A stretch of DNA of 64,000 bases from contig NZ_CP051461.1 in the NCBI RefSeq assembly GCF_012584515.1, positions 1,224,001-1,288,000 on the forward strand, in the 5' to 3' direction. A model generated the notes under the pieces. The model ran no database searches. It was not told where the DNA came from and was given only the letters and a program-made list of their open reading frames with translations. Position numbers and translations under genes: made by a program. The DNA comes from Polaromonas vacuolata (GTDB lineage: Bacteria; Pseudomonadota; Gammaproteobacteria; Burkholderiales; Burkholderiaceae_C). Of this stretch, positions 53,749 to 63,331 are shown in pieces. The stretch's first letter is position 1; every line of letters starts with the position of its first letter.

Positions 53749-54246
53749 TAAAATACCGCACGCGCGCTTTTCAACATTGATGTTTTGATAGATGGTGTTA
53801 TAGCTAACGTCGAGTCAATAGATGGCTTTTAGTTAGCGGCTGTTTTAATCAAAGTTCCAAATTTCGGCCAACATTTTCGACATGACAGTCCATTCTGACT
53901 CAGCAACTCTGGGGCTGTTAGCGCTGGCACTCACTCGTTCTTCTGTCATTTAGTTTGCCTGCATGAGACGTAACCACGTTGACCTCGGTTGCTACGTAGT
54001 TCAAGACCAATACTCGATTTATATTGAAGCATCACTTTTACAATTTAACTTCAAATGCGAATAATTTCTGCAAGGACTTCAATCGAGAAGCGCTCGTCAA
54101 CGGTAAAGTTTGTTTTAATCATTCTGGATACTATTCACCTTTTGGCCGGGTAGCTTGAGCACTTAGATCTCACCCACGCGACCGAGTAACTTCCAAGTTC
54201 CACTTCAAAATTGAATCCGCGATTTAAAAAAACTAATTTAATATCG

Positions 54247-54276
54247 AAAAAAAACCGGTGTGAACCGGTTTTTTTT
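54247..54276. terminator. Rho-independent terminator
   Basis: AACCGGT-GTGA-ACCGGTT with A-run before and T-run after. It lies 8 bp beyond the stop of the GT20 gene (minus strand) and marks the end of that operon. Confidence 0.9.
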
Positions 54277-54283
54277 AATGCTT

Positions 54284-55756
54284 TTAAAGAGATTTAAACT
54301 TATCTAAAACATGCTGCGTCCAATACTTGATATCGTATTTGTTCACATGCTCAAGTAAATTTCGCATACGACTACGCTTTTCTTCCAGCGGCATATCTAT
54401 CGCTTGATCTAGCGTGGCGTCTAAAGAGTTCAGACTGAACGGATTGACCAGTACCGCATCTTTTAGCTCCATCGCTGCACCTGAAAATTCAGACAGTATC
54501 AGCACACCATCTTCACCTTGCTTGGCAGCAATAAATTCCTTAGCGACCAAATTTAAGCCGTCGCGCAAAGGGGTGATCCAAGCAATGTCTGAGGCGCGAT
54601 AAGCGCATACGACTTCTTCAAATGCTAGCGGCGTGGTGGAGAGATGAATCGGTGTCCAGTTCAGCGTGCCGAAATGACCGTTGATGCGGCCCACTAGCTG
54701 CTCTATCTTGGTTTGTTCTGCGCGATACACTTCCATGCCTTCTGCCGCAGCGACAGTCACCAGCAGCAGCTTCACGCGTCCAATCAATTCAGGGCGGCGC
54801 TTGAGTAAGCGCTCAAAGGCTTCTAATTGTTGACGTCCACCTTTGGCGTAATCAACTCGGCTAACTGAGGTGATCAAAATTTCGGCATTTAAGTCTGCAC
54901 GAATTTTGGCTGTACGTGCCAAGCCTTCTGGCGACTCAACAGTTTCTTTGATTAGGTCTGGCGAAGTTCCAATCGGCCAAGTGTCTATGACAATTTTTCT
55001 GCCCTTGTAATGCAAAGCAGTTGTGACTTTTGGCTCTGATAAAGCCGAATTCATAGTCCGCATGGGTTCTGGTATATCGCTGTCTTCGCGGGTGATTTCA
55101 CAGCGCAAACCTTGCGCGATATTGCAGAAGTTTTGGCTAAACCGCGGTATGTGAAAACCCACCATGTCGCAAGCTAAAAGGCTTTCAACGATTTCATCGC
55201 GCCACGGCAAGATATTGAAAATATCGGCTGCGGGAAACGATGTGTGATGAAAAAATGCAATCTTTAAATCCGGCCGCATGTCGCGTATGAATTTGGGTAC
55301 AAGCCAGAGGTTGTAGTCGTGAATCCAGACCACTGCGCCTTGCGCTGCTTGCTCGCAAGCGGCTTGTGCAAAACGTTTATTGACCTCGCGAAACATCAGC
55401 CAATTTGTGTTTTCTGAGGAGTAAAGCCATGGAAAGGAATTGATCACAGGCCACAGCGATTCTTTCGATGTGACGTGATAAAACTGGTGGATATGCGGCG
55501 CGTCTAGCGGCAAACGAACCACGTCGTAGTTGCCAAAGCTGTCGTCAACTGTGATGCGGCGTTCAAATGCAACCGGCTTTCCGGCTGGCGACTTTTTCCA
55601 CGCCACCCATACAGCCTTATCGACTTGGCTAAAAAATCCTTTGATCGCAGGGATGATGCCGTTAGGACTGCGGGGTTCGCGGAACTCGACTTTTCCGTTT
55701 TCAATAACTTCCTCATACGGTTGGCGGTGATACACCACCACTAATTCAAAACTCAT
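54284..55756 (-). CDS. GT20 glycosyltransferase, glucosylglycerol-phosphate synthase type
   Basis: Retaining glycosyltransferase of 490 residues in the trehalose-6-phosphate synthase family. The N-terminus reads YHRQPYEEV and [14 protein letters not shown], as in GgpS of cyanobacteria, instead of the NR...GGL loop of OtsA. This favours ADP-glucose and glycerol-3-phosphate as substrates. [22 protein letters not shown] and [14 protein letters not shown] are the family's catalytic segments. The product would be the compatible solute precursor glucosylglycerol phosphate. It is last in the operon mscS-HAD phosphatase-GT20. A trehalose phosphate synthase role cannot be excluded. Confidence 0.82.
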   Translation of the reverse strand: MSFELVVVYHRQPYEEVIENGKVEFREPRSPNGIIPAIKGFFSQVDKAVWVAWKKSPAGKPVAFERRITVDDSFGNYDVVRLPLDAPHIHQFYHVTSKESLWPVINSFPWLYSSENTNWLMFREVNKRFAQAACEQAAQGAVVWIHDYNLWLVPKFIRDMRPDLKIAFFHHTSFPAADIFNILPWRDEIVESLLACDMVGFHIPRFSQNFCNIAQGLRCEITREDSDIPEPMRTMNSALSEPKVTTALHYKGRKIVIDTWPIGTSPDLIKETVESPEGLARTAKIRADLNAEILITSVSRVDYAKGGRQQLEAFERLLKRRPELIGRVKLLLVTVAAAEGMEVYRAEQTKIEQLVGRINGHFGTLNWTPIHLSTTPLAFEEVVCAYRASDIAWITPLRDGLNLVAKEFIAAKQGEDGVLILSEFSGAAMELKDAVLVNPFSLNSLDATLDQAIDMPLEEKRSRMRNLLEHVNKYDIKYWTQHVLDKFKSL

Positions 55757-55801
55757 GTAAGTCTCCTTTTATAAAGGTTGAAAAAAAGCAGATCGCTGTA
55801 T

Positions 55802-56533
55802 TCACGCCGTAATACTGGGGCTGTGAAAGCGCTGCAAGGCCTCTAGCACGCCGGCGGCGCCGTCTTCTGTGCTGAGGTGAACATGCGGCAGGTTGACCAA
55901 GGCCTGGCTTAGCAGCGGTTCGCGGTTGGCCACCGCCACACCGGCCAAGCCGGTATGAAACAGTGACAAGTCATTCAGTGTGTCGCCAGCCACTAGCGTG
56001 CGATTTGGATTGAGGTTTAGCGCCGCTAAAGTGCGCAGCAAGGTAGGGCCTTTTTGCACCCCTTGCGGCAACACATCAAAGTATTTATGCGCTGAAAGCA
56101 GCACATCAAAACCCAGTGCTTGCAGTGGCGCGCGTGCGGCGTGTGCGAGTGCTTCGTCGGTGTAAAAGCAAGACATACGCCGACCTTCGACCACTGGTTG
56201 GGCGACGAGGTTAGGATGCTCGCGCAGCACGGCTTGAATTTTTGCTTTTGCATCGGCTGGCCAACCAGCGTCCAGCCAGCTTGTCAGCGCTGCCAGAGGT
56301 TTGTGATCCGGACCGCTGTAAACACTGGTGCCTACGTCGGCGATGATGTGGTCGGGCTTTAACGGCAAACCGGTTAGAACATCTTGCATAGTGGCCAAGC
56401 TGCGGCCGCTGACGTAGATTAAAACGATCTCGTTGCGGCGCTCGGAAATCCATTGGTATAGGGCGTCACATTGCTGCTGTGTGCCACCCAGAAATGTGCC
56501 ATCTAAGTCGGTGGCGAGAATAGTTTTTTGCAT
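55802..56533 (-). CDS. HAD-IIB phosphatase, osmolyte type
   Basis: Haloacid-dehalogenase phosphatase of 243 residues. Motif I is LATDLDGTFLGG (nucleophile Asp), motif II is in IYVSGRS, and motifs III/IV are KGPTLLRTL and GDTLNDLSLF. It resembles sucrose-phosphate and related sugar phosphatases. Next to the GT20 gene (45 bp upstream of it) it should remove the phosphate from the glycosyl phosphate. ATG 56533 with a perfect GGAG site is chosen over ATG 56548. Confidence 0.88.
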   Translation of the reverse strand: MQKTILATDLDGTFLGGTQQQCDALYQWISERRNEIVLIYVSGRSLATMQDVLTGLPLKPDHIIADVGTSVYSGPDHKPLAALTSWLDAGWPADAKAKIQAVLREHPNLVAQPVVEGRRMSCFYTDEALAHAARAPLQALGFDVLLSAHKYFDVLPQGVQKGPTLLRTLAALNLNPNRTLVAGDTLNDLSLFHTGLAGVAVANREPLLSQALVNLPHVHLSTEDGAAGVLEALQRFHSPSITA

Positions 56534-56642
56534 TGAGTCTCCTTGCATTAATATTAATTGACAGCGTTATTTACGGTCGCTGAGGTATATCAACCGGACA
56601 AGCCGCGCTGTCGCTTTTTTTTAGTTTTCTGGGTGTAAAGAC

Positions 56643-57749
56643 TTAAACCTCTGGCGCCAGCACATGCATGGCCAGTGGTTGCTTGCTGTCTTTATCTAGC
56701 ACCAGTGAACGAATCGGCACAGCTAATTGCACGCCGTCATCGCTGAGTTTTCGCAGCAATGCCAAATTGATGATTTGCTGTGCATCCATGTAAAGGTTGT
56801 AGTCTGGCGTGGTCATCCAGTAAACCAGTTCAAAGTCCAGCCCCGATGGGCTAAAGCCTTTTAAGTGAGCCCTATCAAATCGCACGGAGTCGACACTTTC
56901 TGTGATCGTTTTGAGAATCACAGGCAAGGCTTCTAGTTGATCGGTTGTGGTCGCGTAGGTCACGCTGAAATTAAAGACTATGCGCCGCTCTTCCATGGAT
57001 TTGTAATTTCGCAGCCTTGCTTTGGTTAAATCAGCGTTTGAAAATACCAGCATCTCACCACTTAAACTGCGGATTCGTGTTGCCTTCAAACCAATGTTAT
57101 CGACCGTGCCGCAATACTCATCAATGATGATGAAGTCGCCGACTTGAAACGGTTTGTCCAACACGATGGAAAGACTGGCAAACAAATCGCCCAAAATATT
57201 CTGAACGGCCAAGCCGATCGCAATGCCGCCTATTCCAAAGCCAGCTACCAGTGTGTTGACGTCGAAGCCGAAATTGCTCAGTAAAACCATTAGCAGTATT
57301 GACCACAAAGCCGCACGCGCTATGAAGCTGAGCATGGAAAGTGCGCTGGTCGCTGAGGGGTCGATTTCAAGCCCTTGTTTACGTGCGCTTCGAATCCATG
57401 TGTCTAAAAATGATGCTATCCACAAGCCAATTTGAATGAATAGCGCCACGAGTGCTAGCCCATGACTCCAGCGCTCCACTATCGGTATGAGTTCTAGCTC
57501 ATTACTCGCTGGTCCTAATGCCATTAATGCGATCAGTCGCCAACGCGTAGCAACTAATGCATTGACCGCAGCGTCGTCCCAATTCGAGGATGTTTTTAAT
57601 GCAAAAACTTCCAGTTTTGCGACTACTTTTGGTACTACAACCCGCATTAAACCGACTGCTAGAACTACCCAAAGTAGGGCTTTTACCCAAACAAAAAAAG
57701 CATTTCCGGCGATTGGCTGGTTTAAAAATTCGAGCATCTGTTCAAACAT
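56643..57749 (-). CDS. Small-conductance mechanosensitive channel (MscS family)
   Basis: Inner-membrane channel of 368 residues that releases solutes on hypo-osmotic shock. Several hydrophobic helices are present, including KALLWVVLAVGLMRVVV and LVALFIQIGLWIASF. The Gly/Ala-rich pore helix reads GFGIGGIAIGLAVQNILGD and is followed by the beta domain DKPFQVGDFIIIDEYCGTV. It is the first gene of an operon with osmolyte-synthesis genes, which fits osmotic balance. Confidence 0.93.
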   Translation of the reverse strand: MFEQMLEFLNQPIAGNAFFVWVKALLWVVLAVGLMRVVVPKVVAKLEVFALKTSSNWDDAAVNALVATRWRLIALMALGPASNELELIPIVERWSHGLALVALFIQIGLWIASFLDTWIRSARKQGLEIDPSATSALSMLSFIARAALWSILLMVLLSNFGFDVNTLVAGFGIGGIAIGLAVQNILGDLFASLSIVLDKPFQVGDFIIIDEYCGTVDNIGLKATRIRSLSGEMLVFSNADLTKARLRNYKSMEERRIVFNFSVTYATTTDQLEALPVILKTITESVDSVRFDRAHLKGFSPSGLDFELVYWMTTPDYNLYMDAQQIINLALLRKLSDDGVQLAVPIRSLVLDKDSKQPLAMHVLAPEV

Positions 57750-58015
57750 CTGTAGGCTAGTTCTTTCTATTATTTTTATTTTGTATTTTTATTTTTGGAA
57801 ATCAAAAGAGTTAAAAAATTTACCTTTTTATTCTATGCTACTTCGAATGGCATTGAATTAGACCTAGATTTAAATGCTTAGTAAAAACTGATTTCTCATT
57901 GGTAAAACTCATATTTTTAACCAATTTTTTTACTTTTAATTAGCTATTTTTATTCATTTGTAACATGTGTACATTCTGTTTCATAACTTTGATCGCTTGA
58001 TGTTAGGATGAAATT

Positions 58016-58894
58016 ATGACTACAAAACCAGCAGTACAACTGTGCGTCGCGGGTCTTGTGTATTTTGAGGTTTTTGTTCCCGCCATTGGCCTGCCTGCAG
58101 CTGGTGAGGAAATCTTCGTCAACGACATCCGACTCGGCTTGGGCGGTGCGCTCAATACGGCTTCGGTCGCTTCAGCACTTGGGCTTTCTGTGCGACTTGC
58201 ACACCCCAACGGCAATGGCTTATCCGATATTGCCATTGCACAAAAAATCTCCCGCTTGGGTATCTCCACGCTTAATTGGGCTTCTCGTGCCGATCCGGCT
58301 ATTTCACTTGTGTTTTCAGGTGTCGATGACAGGGCTTTTGTGAGTGCGGCGGACATCACTGCGCTTGCCGATTGCAACACGTTGCCGTCTGCTACTTGGA
58401 TACATGTTCCCGGTTTGCTAGAGGCGCGCTATTTGGCCAAGCCTTTGGCAGTCGCCAAGGCGAAAGGCGCGCGCATTAGTGTTTCAGGCAGCTGGGCGCC
58501 GGATGAACTTGCAGCGTTATCTTCGCTGCATGGTCAGCCTTGGGATTTGTTAATTCTCAATGCTAAAGAGGCCCAACTAGCCGTCGGCGATGCACGTAAA
58601 GCGCCTGATTTACTGTTGGGCGCAGCATCTAACGTGGTTGTGACTGACGGCGCTAATGGTGCTTTCGCTTATTTAAATGGTCGCCATGTCAGCTGCTCTG
58701 GCGTGCCGGTTATGGCGCGAGATTTCACCGGCGCCGGTGACGCTTTTTGTGCTGGTTTACTAAATTATTTAATCCGCCACCCGCTGGGTGATAACGCCTT
58801 GGCTTACGCCTGCGCGGTTGCCAGTAGGCTGCTCACGCAGGCCGGCGGTGTGGTGGAAAACCCGGCTGTTTTAGCCGGGCTGGAAATGAAATAA
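58016..58894 (+). CDS. PfkB-family carbohydrate kinase
   Basis: Sugar kinase of 292 residues of the ribokinase fold. The N-terminal Gly-rich segment LGLGGALNTASVASALG and the C-terminal signature DFTGAGDAFCAGLLNYL (anion hole and catalytic Asp) are clear. It is first in a plus-strand operon, 21 bp before the GH4 gene. It likely phosphorylates an imported sugar or glycoside, replacing the PTS step that usually feeds GH4 enzymes. The exact substrate is unknown. An AGGA site precedes the ATG. Confidence 0.92.
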   Translation: MTTKPAVQLCVAGLVYFEVFVPAIGLPAAGEEIFVNDIRLGLGGALNTASVASALGLSVRLAHPNGNGLSDIAIAQKISRLGISTLNWASRADPAISLVFSGVDDRAFVSAADITALADCNTLPSATWIHVPGLLEARYLAKPLAVAKAKGARISVSGSWAPDELAALSSLHGQPWDLLILNAKEAQLAVGDARKAPDLLLGAASNVVVTDGANGAFAYLNGRHVSCSGVPVMARDFTGAGDAFCAGLLNYLIRHPLGDNALAYACAVASRLLTQAGGVVENPAVLAGLEMK

Positions 58895-58915
58895 AACTAG
58901 GAAAGGTATTTATAA

Positions 58916-60247
58916 ATGGTTACTTCAATTAACGACAAGAAGCCGGCGACACCAAGACCTGCTGTTAAAGAATTTGTAATTTTGGGCGGCGCTAGCGCCT
59001 ATGCACCGGGCTTGCTGCAAGCGCTGATTGCACAGGGCAATGAACTGGGTTTAAAGCGCGTGCGTTTATATGACACGCATGCAGAAAACCTCGAACTAGT
59101 CGGACGTTTAGGCCAAGCCATGGCTAAAAGCGCTGGTGCCAGTTTTAACGTTGAAACTTGCAGCACACTGGCTTTGGCTTTGGCCGGCGCAGATGTGGTT
59201 CTCAATAGCACTCGCCCTGGTGGTTTTGAAGCTCGCCGAATCGATGAGACGTTACCCTTAGCGCTTGAAATCCCGGGCCAAGAAACCGTTGGACCAGGCG
59301 GATTTTTCTTTGCGTTGCGTTCTGTTCCCGAAGCTCTACGTGTGGCCCAAACATTGGCCAGCGTCGCGCCCGATGCACTGCTTTTAAATTACACCAACCC
59401 GAGCAATATCGTGACCCAAGCGCTGACTGACCGCGGCAACGTGCGCTTGCTAGGTTTGTGCGACCAGTCGGATGAAGACTTGGAATCTCTGGCGCACGCT
59501 TTAGGGCGAGAGGGTGAAAAAATCTCCTTCACCTGTAACGGCCTGAACCATGCCACTTGGTATAGCGACTTGCAGATTGACGGCGAGGCTTTGCCTCTGC
59601 CACTGACGCGCCATTTGGCTACGCCTGAAGGAATGAACCGCGAGCATCAGTTGCGCTTTGAGCTGTCGCAGGAAATGGCATTGGAGACGCCGGGTTATTG
59701 GCCAAATTCTTATTTGCCTTACTACACCGCACCGGATAAATTTGTCCGCCTGGCCAGAGAGCAGGGGCCGCGCAGCGACACCATAGTTGCCAAGTTGCCT
59801 AGCTACTACGCACACTTTCGCGAGGAAGCTGCCAAGGAAACGCCTAATTTGCAGCACCACCGCGGCACAGCAGGCTTTGGTGATCTTGCGGTGATGGTGA
59901 TTCAAGCGCTCAAGACGACGGCGGGTAAGTCGCTGGTGCTCAATGTTGCTAACCGGGGTACGACAGATTTATTTGCAGAAAATACCGTGATGGAAGCGTA
60001 CGGCCAACTCAGCGCCAATGGCTGGCAACGTCAGGCAGCGCCGGCTATTCCCAAGGCTAGATTGGCACTGCTCAAACAACTTGAAAGCTATCAACATCTG
60101 GCCGCATTGGCTGGCCGTACTGGTCAAACAAATGACATTCTTGATGCGCTTGAGGCCAACCCATTGGTCGCAAGCAGAGCAAAAGCACAGACGCTGTGGA
60201 AGCTAGCGCAAACGCAATACGGTGCGTTATTGCCGCAATTGGCGTGA
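58916..60247 (+). CDS. GH4-family 6-phospho-glycosidase
   Basis: NAD- and Mn-dependent glycosidase of 443 residues. The Rossmann start is VILGGASAYAPGLLQAL. Family motifs follow: STRPGGFEARRIDE, IPGQETVGPGGFFFALR, YTNPSNIVTQAL, GLCDQ (metal-binding Cys) and GLNHATWY (metal-binding His). GH4 enzymes hydrolyse alpha- or beta-glycosides, often 6-phosphorylated, by a redox mechanism at C3. CDQ differs from the CN or CH seen in best-known members, so specificity may be new. It follows the kinase and precedes a deacetylase. Confidence 0.9.
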   Translation: MVTSINDKKPATPRPAVKEFVILGGASAYAPGLLQALIAQGNELGLKRVRLYDTHAENLELVGRLGQAMAKSAGASFNVETCSTLALALAGADVVLNSTRPGGFEARRIDETLPLALEIPGQETVGPGGFFFALRSVPEALRVAQTLASVAPDALLLNYTNPSNIVTQALTDRGNVRLLGLCDQSDEDLESLAHALGREGEKISFTCNGLNHATWYSDLQIDGEALPLPLTRHLATPEGMNREHQLRFELSQEMALETPGYWPNSYLPYYTAPDKFVRLAREQGPRSDTIVAKLPSYYAHFREEAAKETPNLQHHRGTAGFGDLAVMVIQALKTTAGKSLVLNVANRGTTDLFAENTVMEAYGQLSANGWQRQAAPAIPKARLALLKQLESYQHLAALAGRTGQTNDILDALEANPLVASRAKAQTLWKLAQTQYGALLPQLA

Positions 60248-61119
60248 AGCCCGTCAGAGCCGTGAAGAACGCAATGACCGCCAAGGCCTTATCCCTAAAG
60301 GATGCCTATGCGTGGGATGACATTGAGCGGGTGGTGATTTTGTCCCCCCACCTTGATGACGCGGCACTGAGCTGTGGCGGCTTGCTTAATTTTCTCAATG
60401 GGCGTGAGGCCTCACCTTTGGTGATTAGTATTTATGGTGGCAATCCAACGCCTATCAAGGCCAAGGACGGCAGCTTGCGCGTGCCGCAGCGCAAAGGCCA
60501 TGTAAACCCGCGCCTGCGGCGCCGCGAAGATGTGGCCGCCATGCGGGCTGCGAATGCTGACTTTGTGCATCTGGGCTTTGCCGACGGTATTTATCGCCGC
60601 AGTCCGCTGAGTAATGCGTTTATTTATCGCCATGCACGAGAGCGTTGGGAGTCCCCGCGTATTGATGATCTCGGTCATGTGGAGGAGTTATTCCTCGTGC
60701 TTAGCCGCTTGTGCCTTGGCTTGGGCCGCATTTTGCTGGTCAGCCCCATGAGCATAGGCCGGCATGTCGATCACCACATAGTGGCCCTTGTCGCGCTGCG
60801 GCTGGCTGAGCAAGGCGTGTCCTTGATCTTCTACGAAGACTTTCCTTATGTAGTGGACCAAGACGTAGGCAACGGCACAAAAGATGATCCCTCTGGTGCG
60901 CTCAAACGGCTTGGACTAGAGCCAGCCGCAAGCCTGTTTATGCCGGTAGACGTTATCGCCAAAGCCAGCTTGATCAGCAAATACCATTCACAAATACCCG
61001 CACTGTTCGACGACGCGCAGGGCTTGCTTACCGCCTTACAAGGGCGTCGGCACGAAGGAGAGCCCTGCGAGTTTTACTGGAAGGCCCGTAAGCCCACCAC
61101 CAACACTGAAAAGGAATAA
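60244..61119 (+). CDS. PIG-L family deacetylase
   Basis: Zinc N-deacetylase of about 291 residues. The metal site is LSPHLDDAALSCGG (HxDD) and the later IGRHVDHHIVALVAL (HxDH). Family members remove acetyl groups from N-acetylglucosamine in glycosides, such as GlcNAc-inositol, bacillithiol precursors and diacetylchitobiose. The GTG at 60244 overlaps the GH4 stop (GTGA), so it is translationally coupled; ATG 60274 is an alternative. It is the third gene of the operon, suggesting an N-acetylated sugar substrate. Confidence 0.88.
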   Translation: MKPVRAVKNAMTAKALSLKDAYAWDDIERVVILSPHLDDAALSCGGLLNFLNGREASPLVISIYGGNPTPIKAKDGSLRVPQRKGHVNPRLRRREDVAAMRAANADFVHLGFADGIYRRSPLSNAFIYRHARERWESPRIDDLGHVEELFLVLSRLCLGLGRILLVSPMSIGRHVDHHIVALVALRLAEQGVSLIFYEDFPYVVDQDVGNGTKDDPSGALKRLGLEPAASLFMPVDVIAKASLISKYHSQIPALFDDAQGLLTALQGRRHEGEPCEFYWKARKPTTNTEKE

Positions 61120-61123
61120 ATCA

Positions 61124-62134
61124 ATGAATCAAACCCATATGTTGCGCGAGATACTGGAGATTCCGGCCATGCTGCGCCGTGAAGCTGGCAACTGGCAAGC
61201 GCAAGCAAAAGAGATTCAAACACTGCGCAGCAATCGTCCGAATGTGACCTTGTTAGGCCGCGGTAGTTCTGGCAATGCCTGCACTTTCGGCAGCTACCTC
61301 TTTACTTTGCAAACCGGCCGGCAACCGGTTGAATTTCGGCCATGGCTCACCACGCAAGCATTGCCCGATGCCGATTGGAGCGATAACGTTGCCATGGCGT
61401 TTTCTGCCTCTGGTCACAGCACCGATGTCACCGAAGCCTTGCGCTGGTTAAAACAGCGCGGCGCTTTAACGGTAGCGGTGACTGGTGCTGACGGTGCTTC
61501 GCCGCTAGCCGATTTGGCCGATAAGGTGTTTCGACTACGCTGCGGACCCGAGCTAGCCGTGCCTGCCACCAAAAGCTTCGTGGCCCAATTGTTTGCCGTC
61601 GCAGCACTGGCAAATTACCCAGTTATCGAGGCCGCAGAGCAGACCGCTACCGCCATGGAAAGTTTGCTCAAAAGCGATACTGTGGATAAGTTGGCGACTT
61701 TTTTACACGGCGCGCAAACCACCGCTTGGGTGGCACGCGGCCCATCGTATGCAGGCGCTTTAGACGCTGCGCTGAAAACCCAAGAAAGCTTGGGTAAAAC
61801 AACCGTGGCTTATTCCAGTGCAGAGTTTTTGCACGGCCCCATCGCCATGTTTCATCCCCAAGATCGGGTGGTGATTTTCTCTGATGCCGATGAAACCATG
61901 GCCAGCAAGCAAGCCGTCGTCACCACGCTGCTGGCGCGAAAAGTGCCTTTCATCACAATAGGCAGTGATGCCACGCATGAAGCTGGCCTACCGTTGGAGT
62001 TGCCTAAGCAGCGCTGGGCACGCACGGCGATATTAGCCATATTGTCAGAACTCGTATGCGAAGAGTTAGCCAAGCGCATGGGCTTGGATGCAGATGCTCC
62101 GGCTGACTTAAACAAAGTGACTCTGACGATGTAG
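61124..62134 (+). CDS. SIS-domain aminosugar isomerase/deaminase
   Basis: Double-SIS protein of 336 residues, related to the isomerase half of GlmS, to AgaS and to GlmD. Phosphosugar-binding segments are LLGRGSSGNACTFGS and AFSASGHSTDVTEAL, then VPATKSFVAQL. The C-terminus PADLNKVTLTM matches the GlmS-like tail. It lacks the glutaminase domain, as in AgaS or GlmD, so it would isomerise or deaminate an aminosugar phosphate. An AAGGA site precedes the ATG. It lies 4 bp after the deacetylase gene. Confidence 0.9.
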   Translation: MNQTHMLREILEIPAMLRREAGNWQAQAKEIQTLRSNRPNVTLLGRGSSGNACTFGSYLFTLQTGRQPVEFRPWLTTQALPDADWSDNVAMAFSASGHSTDVTEALRWLKQRGALTVAVTGADGASPLADLADKVFRLRCGPELAVPATKSFVAQLFAVAALANYPVIEAAEQTATAMESLLKSDTVDKLATFLHGAQTTAWVARGPSYAGALDAALKTQESLGKTTVAYSSAEFLHGPIAMFHPQDRVVIFSDADETMASKQAVVTTLLARKVPFITIGSDATHEAGLPLELPKQRWARTAILAILSELVCEELAKRMGLDADAPADLNKVTLTM

Positions 62135-62141
62135 TAGTCGC

Positions 62142-62179
62142 CACTGCGGTGCTTTGGCCGCACCGCAGTGCGTGATTTT
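62142..62179 (+). promoter_or_regulatory. Strong hairpin between SIS gene and ABC binding-protein gene
   Basis: A perfect 11-bp stem CACTGCGGTGC/GCACCGCAGTG with a 7-nt loop (62142-62170), followed by a short T-run (62176-62179). It may be a terminator or a partial terminator/stabiliser that sets different levels of the enzyme genes and the transporter genes downstream. Confidence 0.65.
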
Positions 62180-62271
62180 GGAATTTAAAACTTTACGAGT
62201 GTTTGTCACAGCACTGACACCTTGGCTGCATAAGATCACTTTTTTTAGTTGTCTAGCCCAAAGGATTGTCC

Positions 62272-63324
62272 GTGCGTAAATTACTTGTGAATAGTTTGCT
62301 AGCCGCCGCCATCAGCGCGTGCGTGAGTCCTGTCATTGCTCAAGACATGACAACTTTGATCGCTGCGGCGAAAAAAGAGGGCACGGTTAACAGTCTCGGT
62401 ATGCCTAACGACTGGGCAAACTGGAAAGACACTTGGGCGCAGATCACCCAGAAGTACGGCATTACCCACATGGATAACGACATGAGCTCGGCCCAAGAAG
62501 TGGCCAAGTTTGAAGCCGAGAAAACCAATGCGTCGGGCGATATCGGTGATGTTGGCCAAGCCTTCGGCCCCATCGCCAAGAAAAAGGGTTTGACACTGGC
62601 CTATAAGCCCACGACTTGGAAAGACATACCCGCTTGGGCCAAGGACGAAGAAGGTCATTGGGCCGTGGCTTACACCGGCACCATGGCTTTTATCAGCAAC
62701 AATAAATTGGTGAAAAATCCACCCAAAAATTGGGACGATTTGCTCAAGGGCACGTACAAGGTTAGCGTAGGTGAAGTCGGCGTTGCGGCCCAAGCCAATA
62801 GCGCTTTATTAGCCGTTGCCATTGCCAAAGGTGGCAGCGAGAAAAACTTAGAACCAGCGTATAAATTTTTCGCCGAGTTGGCCAAGCAAGGCCGTCTGGC
62901 AAATATTGATCCAACCACTGCATTGTTAGAAAAAGGCGAAGTTGAAGTCGGTCTGATGTGGGACTTTAATGCGCTCGGTAAGCGAGCCATCATTGACCAA
63001 AAAATGTTCACTGTATCTATTCCACTCGACGGCAGCGTCAGCGCAGGTTACGCCACCATCATCAATAAATTCGCAAAGAACCCAAATGCCGCCAAGCTCA
63101 CGCGTGAATATATTTTTAGCGATGCAGGTCAGATCAACTTAGCCCGTGGTTACGCCCGTCCTATACGCAGCAATGTGGTGTTGCCGCAAGACGCGAAAGA
63201 CAAAATGCTGCCAGTCGCTGAATATAAAAACGCCAAACCGATTGAGGACTTTGCCGCTTGGGAGGCAACAACCAAGACCATAGCGCGTCAGTGGCAAGAA
63301 CAAGTGATGGTCTACAAGAAGTAA
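62272..63324 (+). CDS. ABC transporter periplasmic binding protein
   Basis: Secreted solute-binding protein of about 350 residues. A signal peptide (VNSLLAAAISACVSPVIAQ) is followed by LIAAAKKEGTVNSLGMPNDW, as in the Fe/polyamine/2-aminoethylphosphonate type binding proteins. The mature fold includes WDDLLKGTYKV and NPNAAKLTREYIFSDAGQ. GTG 62272 (6 nt after AAGGA) is a better start than the TTG at 62266. It precedes the permease by 7 bp. The ligand is not known; the linked enzymes suggest a sugar-related compound. Confidence 0.88.
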   Translation: MRKLLVNSLLAAAISACVSPVIAQDMTTLIAAAKKEGTVNSLGMPNDWANWKDTWAQITQKYGITHMDNDMSSAQEVAKFEAEKTNASGDIGDVGQAFGPIAKKKGLTLAYKPTTWKDIPAWAKDEEGHWAVAYTGTMAFISNNKLVKNPPKNWDDLLKGTYKVSVGEVGVAAQANSALLAVAIAKGGSEKNLEPAYKFFAELAKQGRLANIDPTTALLEKGEVEVGLMWDFNALGKRAIIDQKMFTVSIPLDGSVSAGYATIINKFAKNPNAAKLTREYIFSDAGQINLARGYARPIRSNVVLPQDAKDKMLPVAEYKNAKPIEDFAAWEATTKTIARQWQEQVMVYKK

Positions 63325-63331
63325 ACCCGGC

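Larger units (their letters stand above)
52038..54221 (-). mobile_element. Old, decayed IS30-family element, interrupted by copy 3
   Basis: A second, diverged IS30-type copy with both ends recognisable (left near 52038-52062, right near 54198-54221). Its transposase gene is broken by many stops and substitutions; remnants include GRLGESDLMIGNGKS and ERVSRYSI at 52420-52530 (minus). Copy 3 is inserted at 52660. I could not define a target duplication. The decay shows this locus has received IS30 elements repeatedly. Confidence 0.85.
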
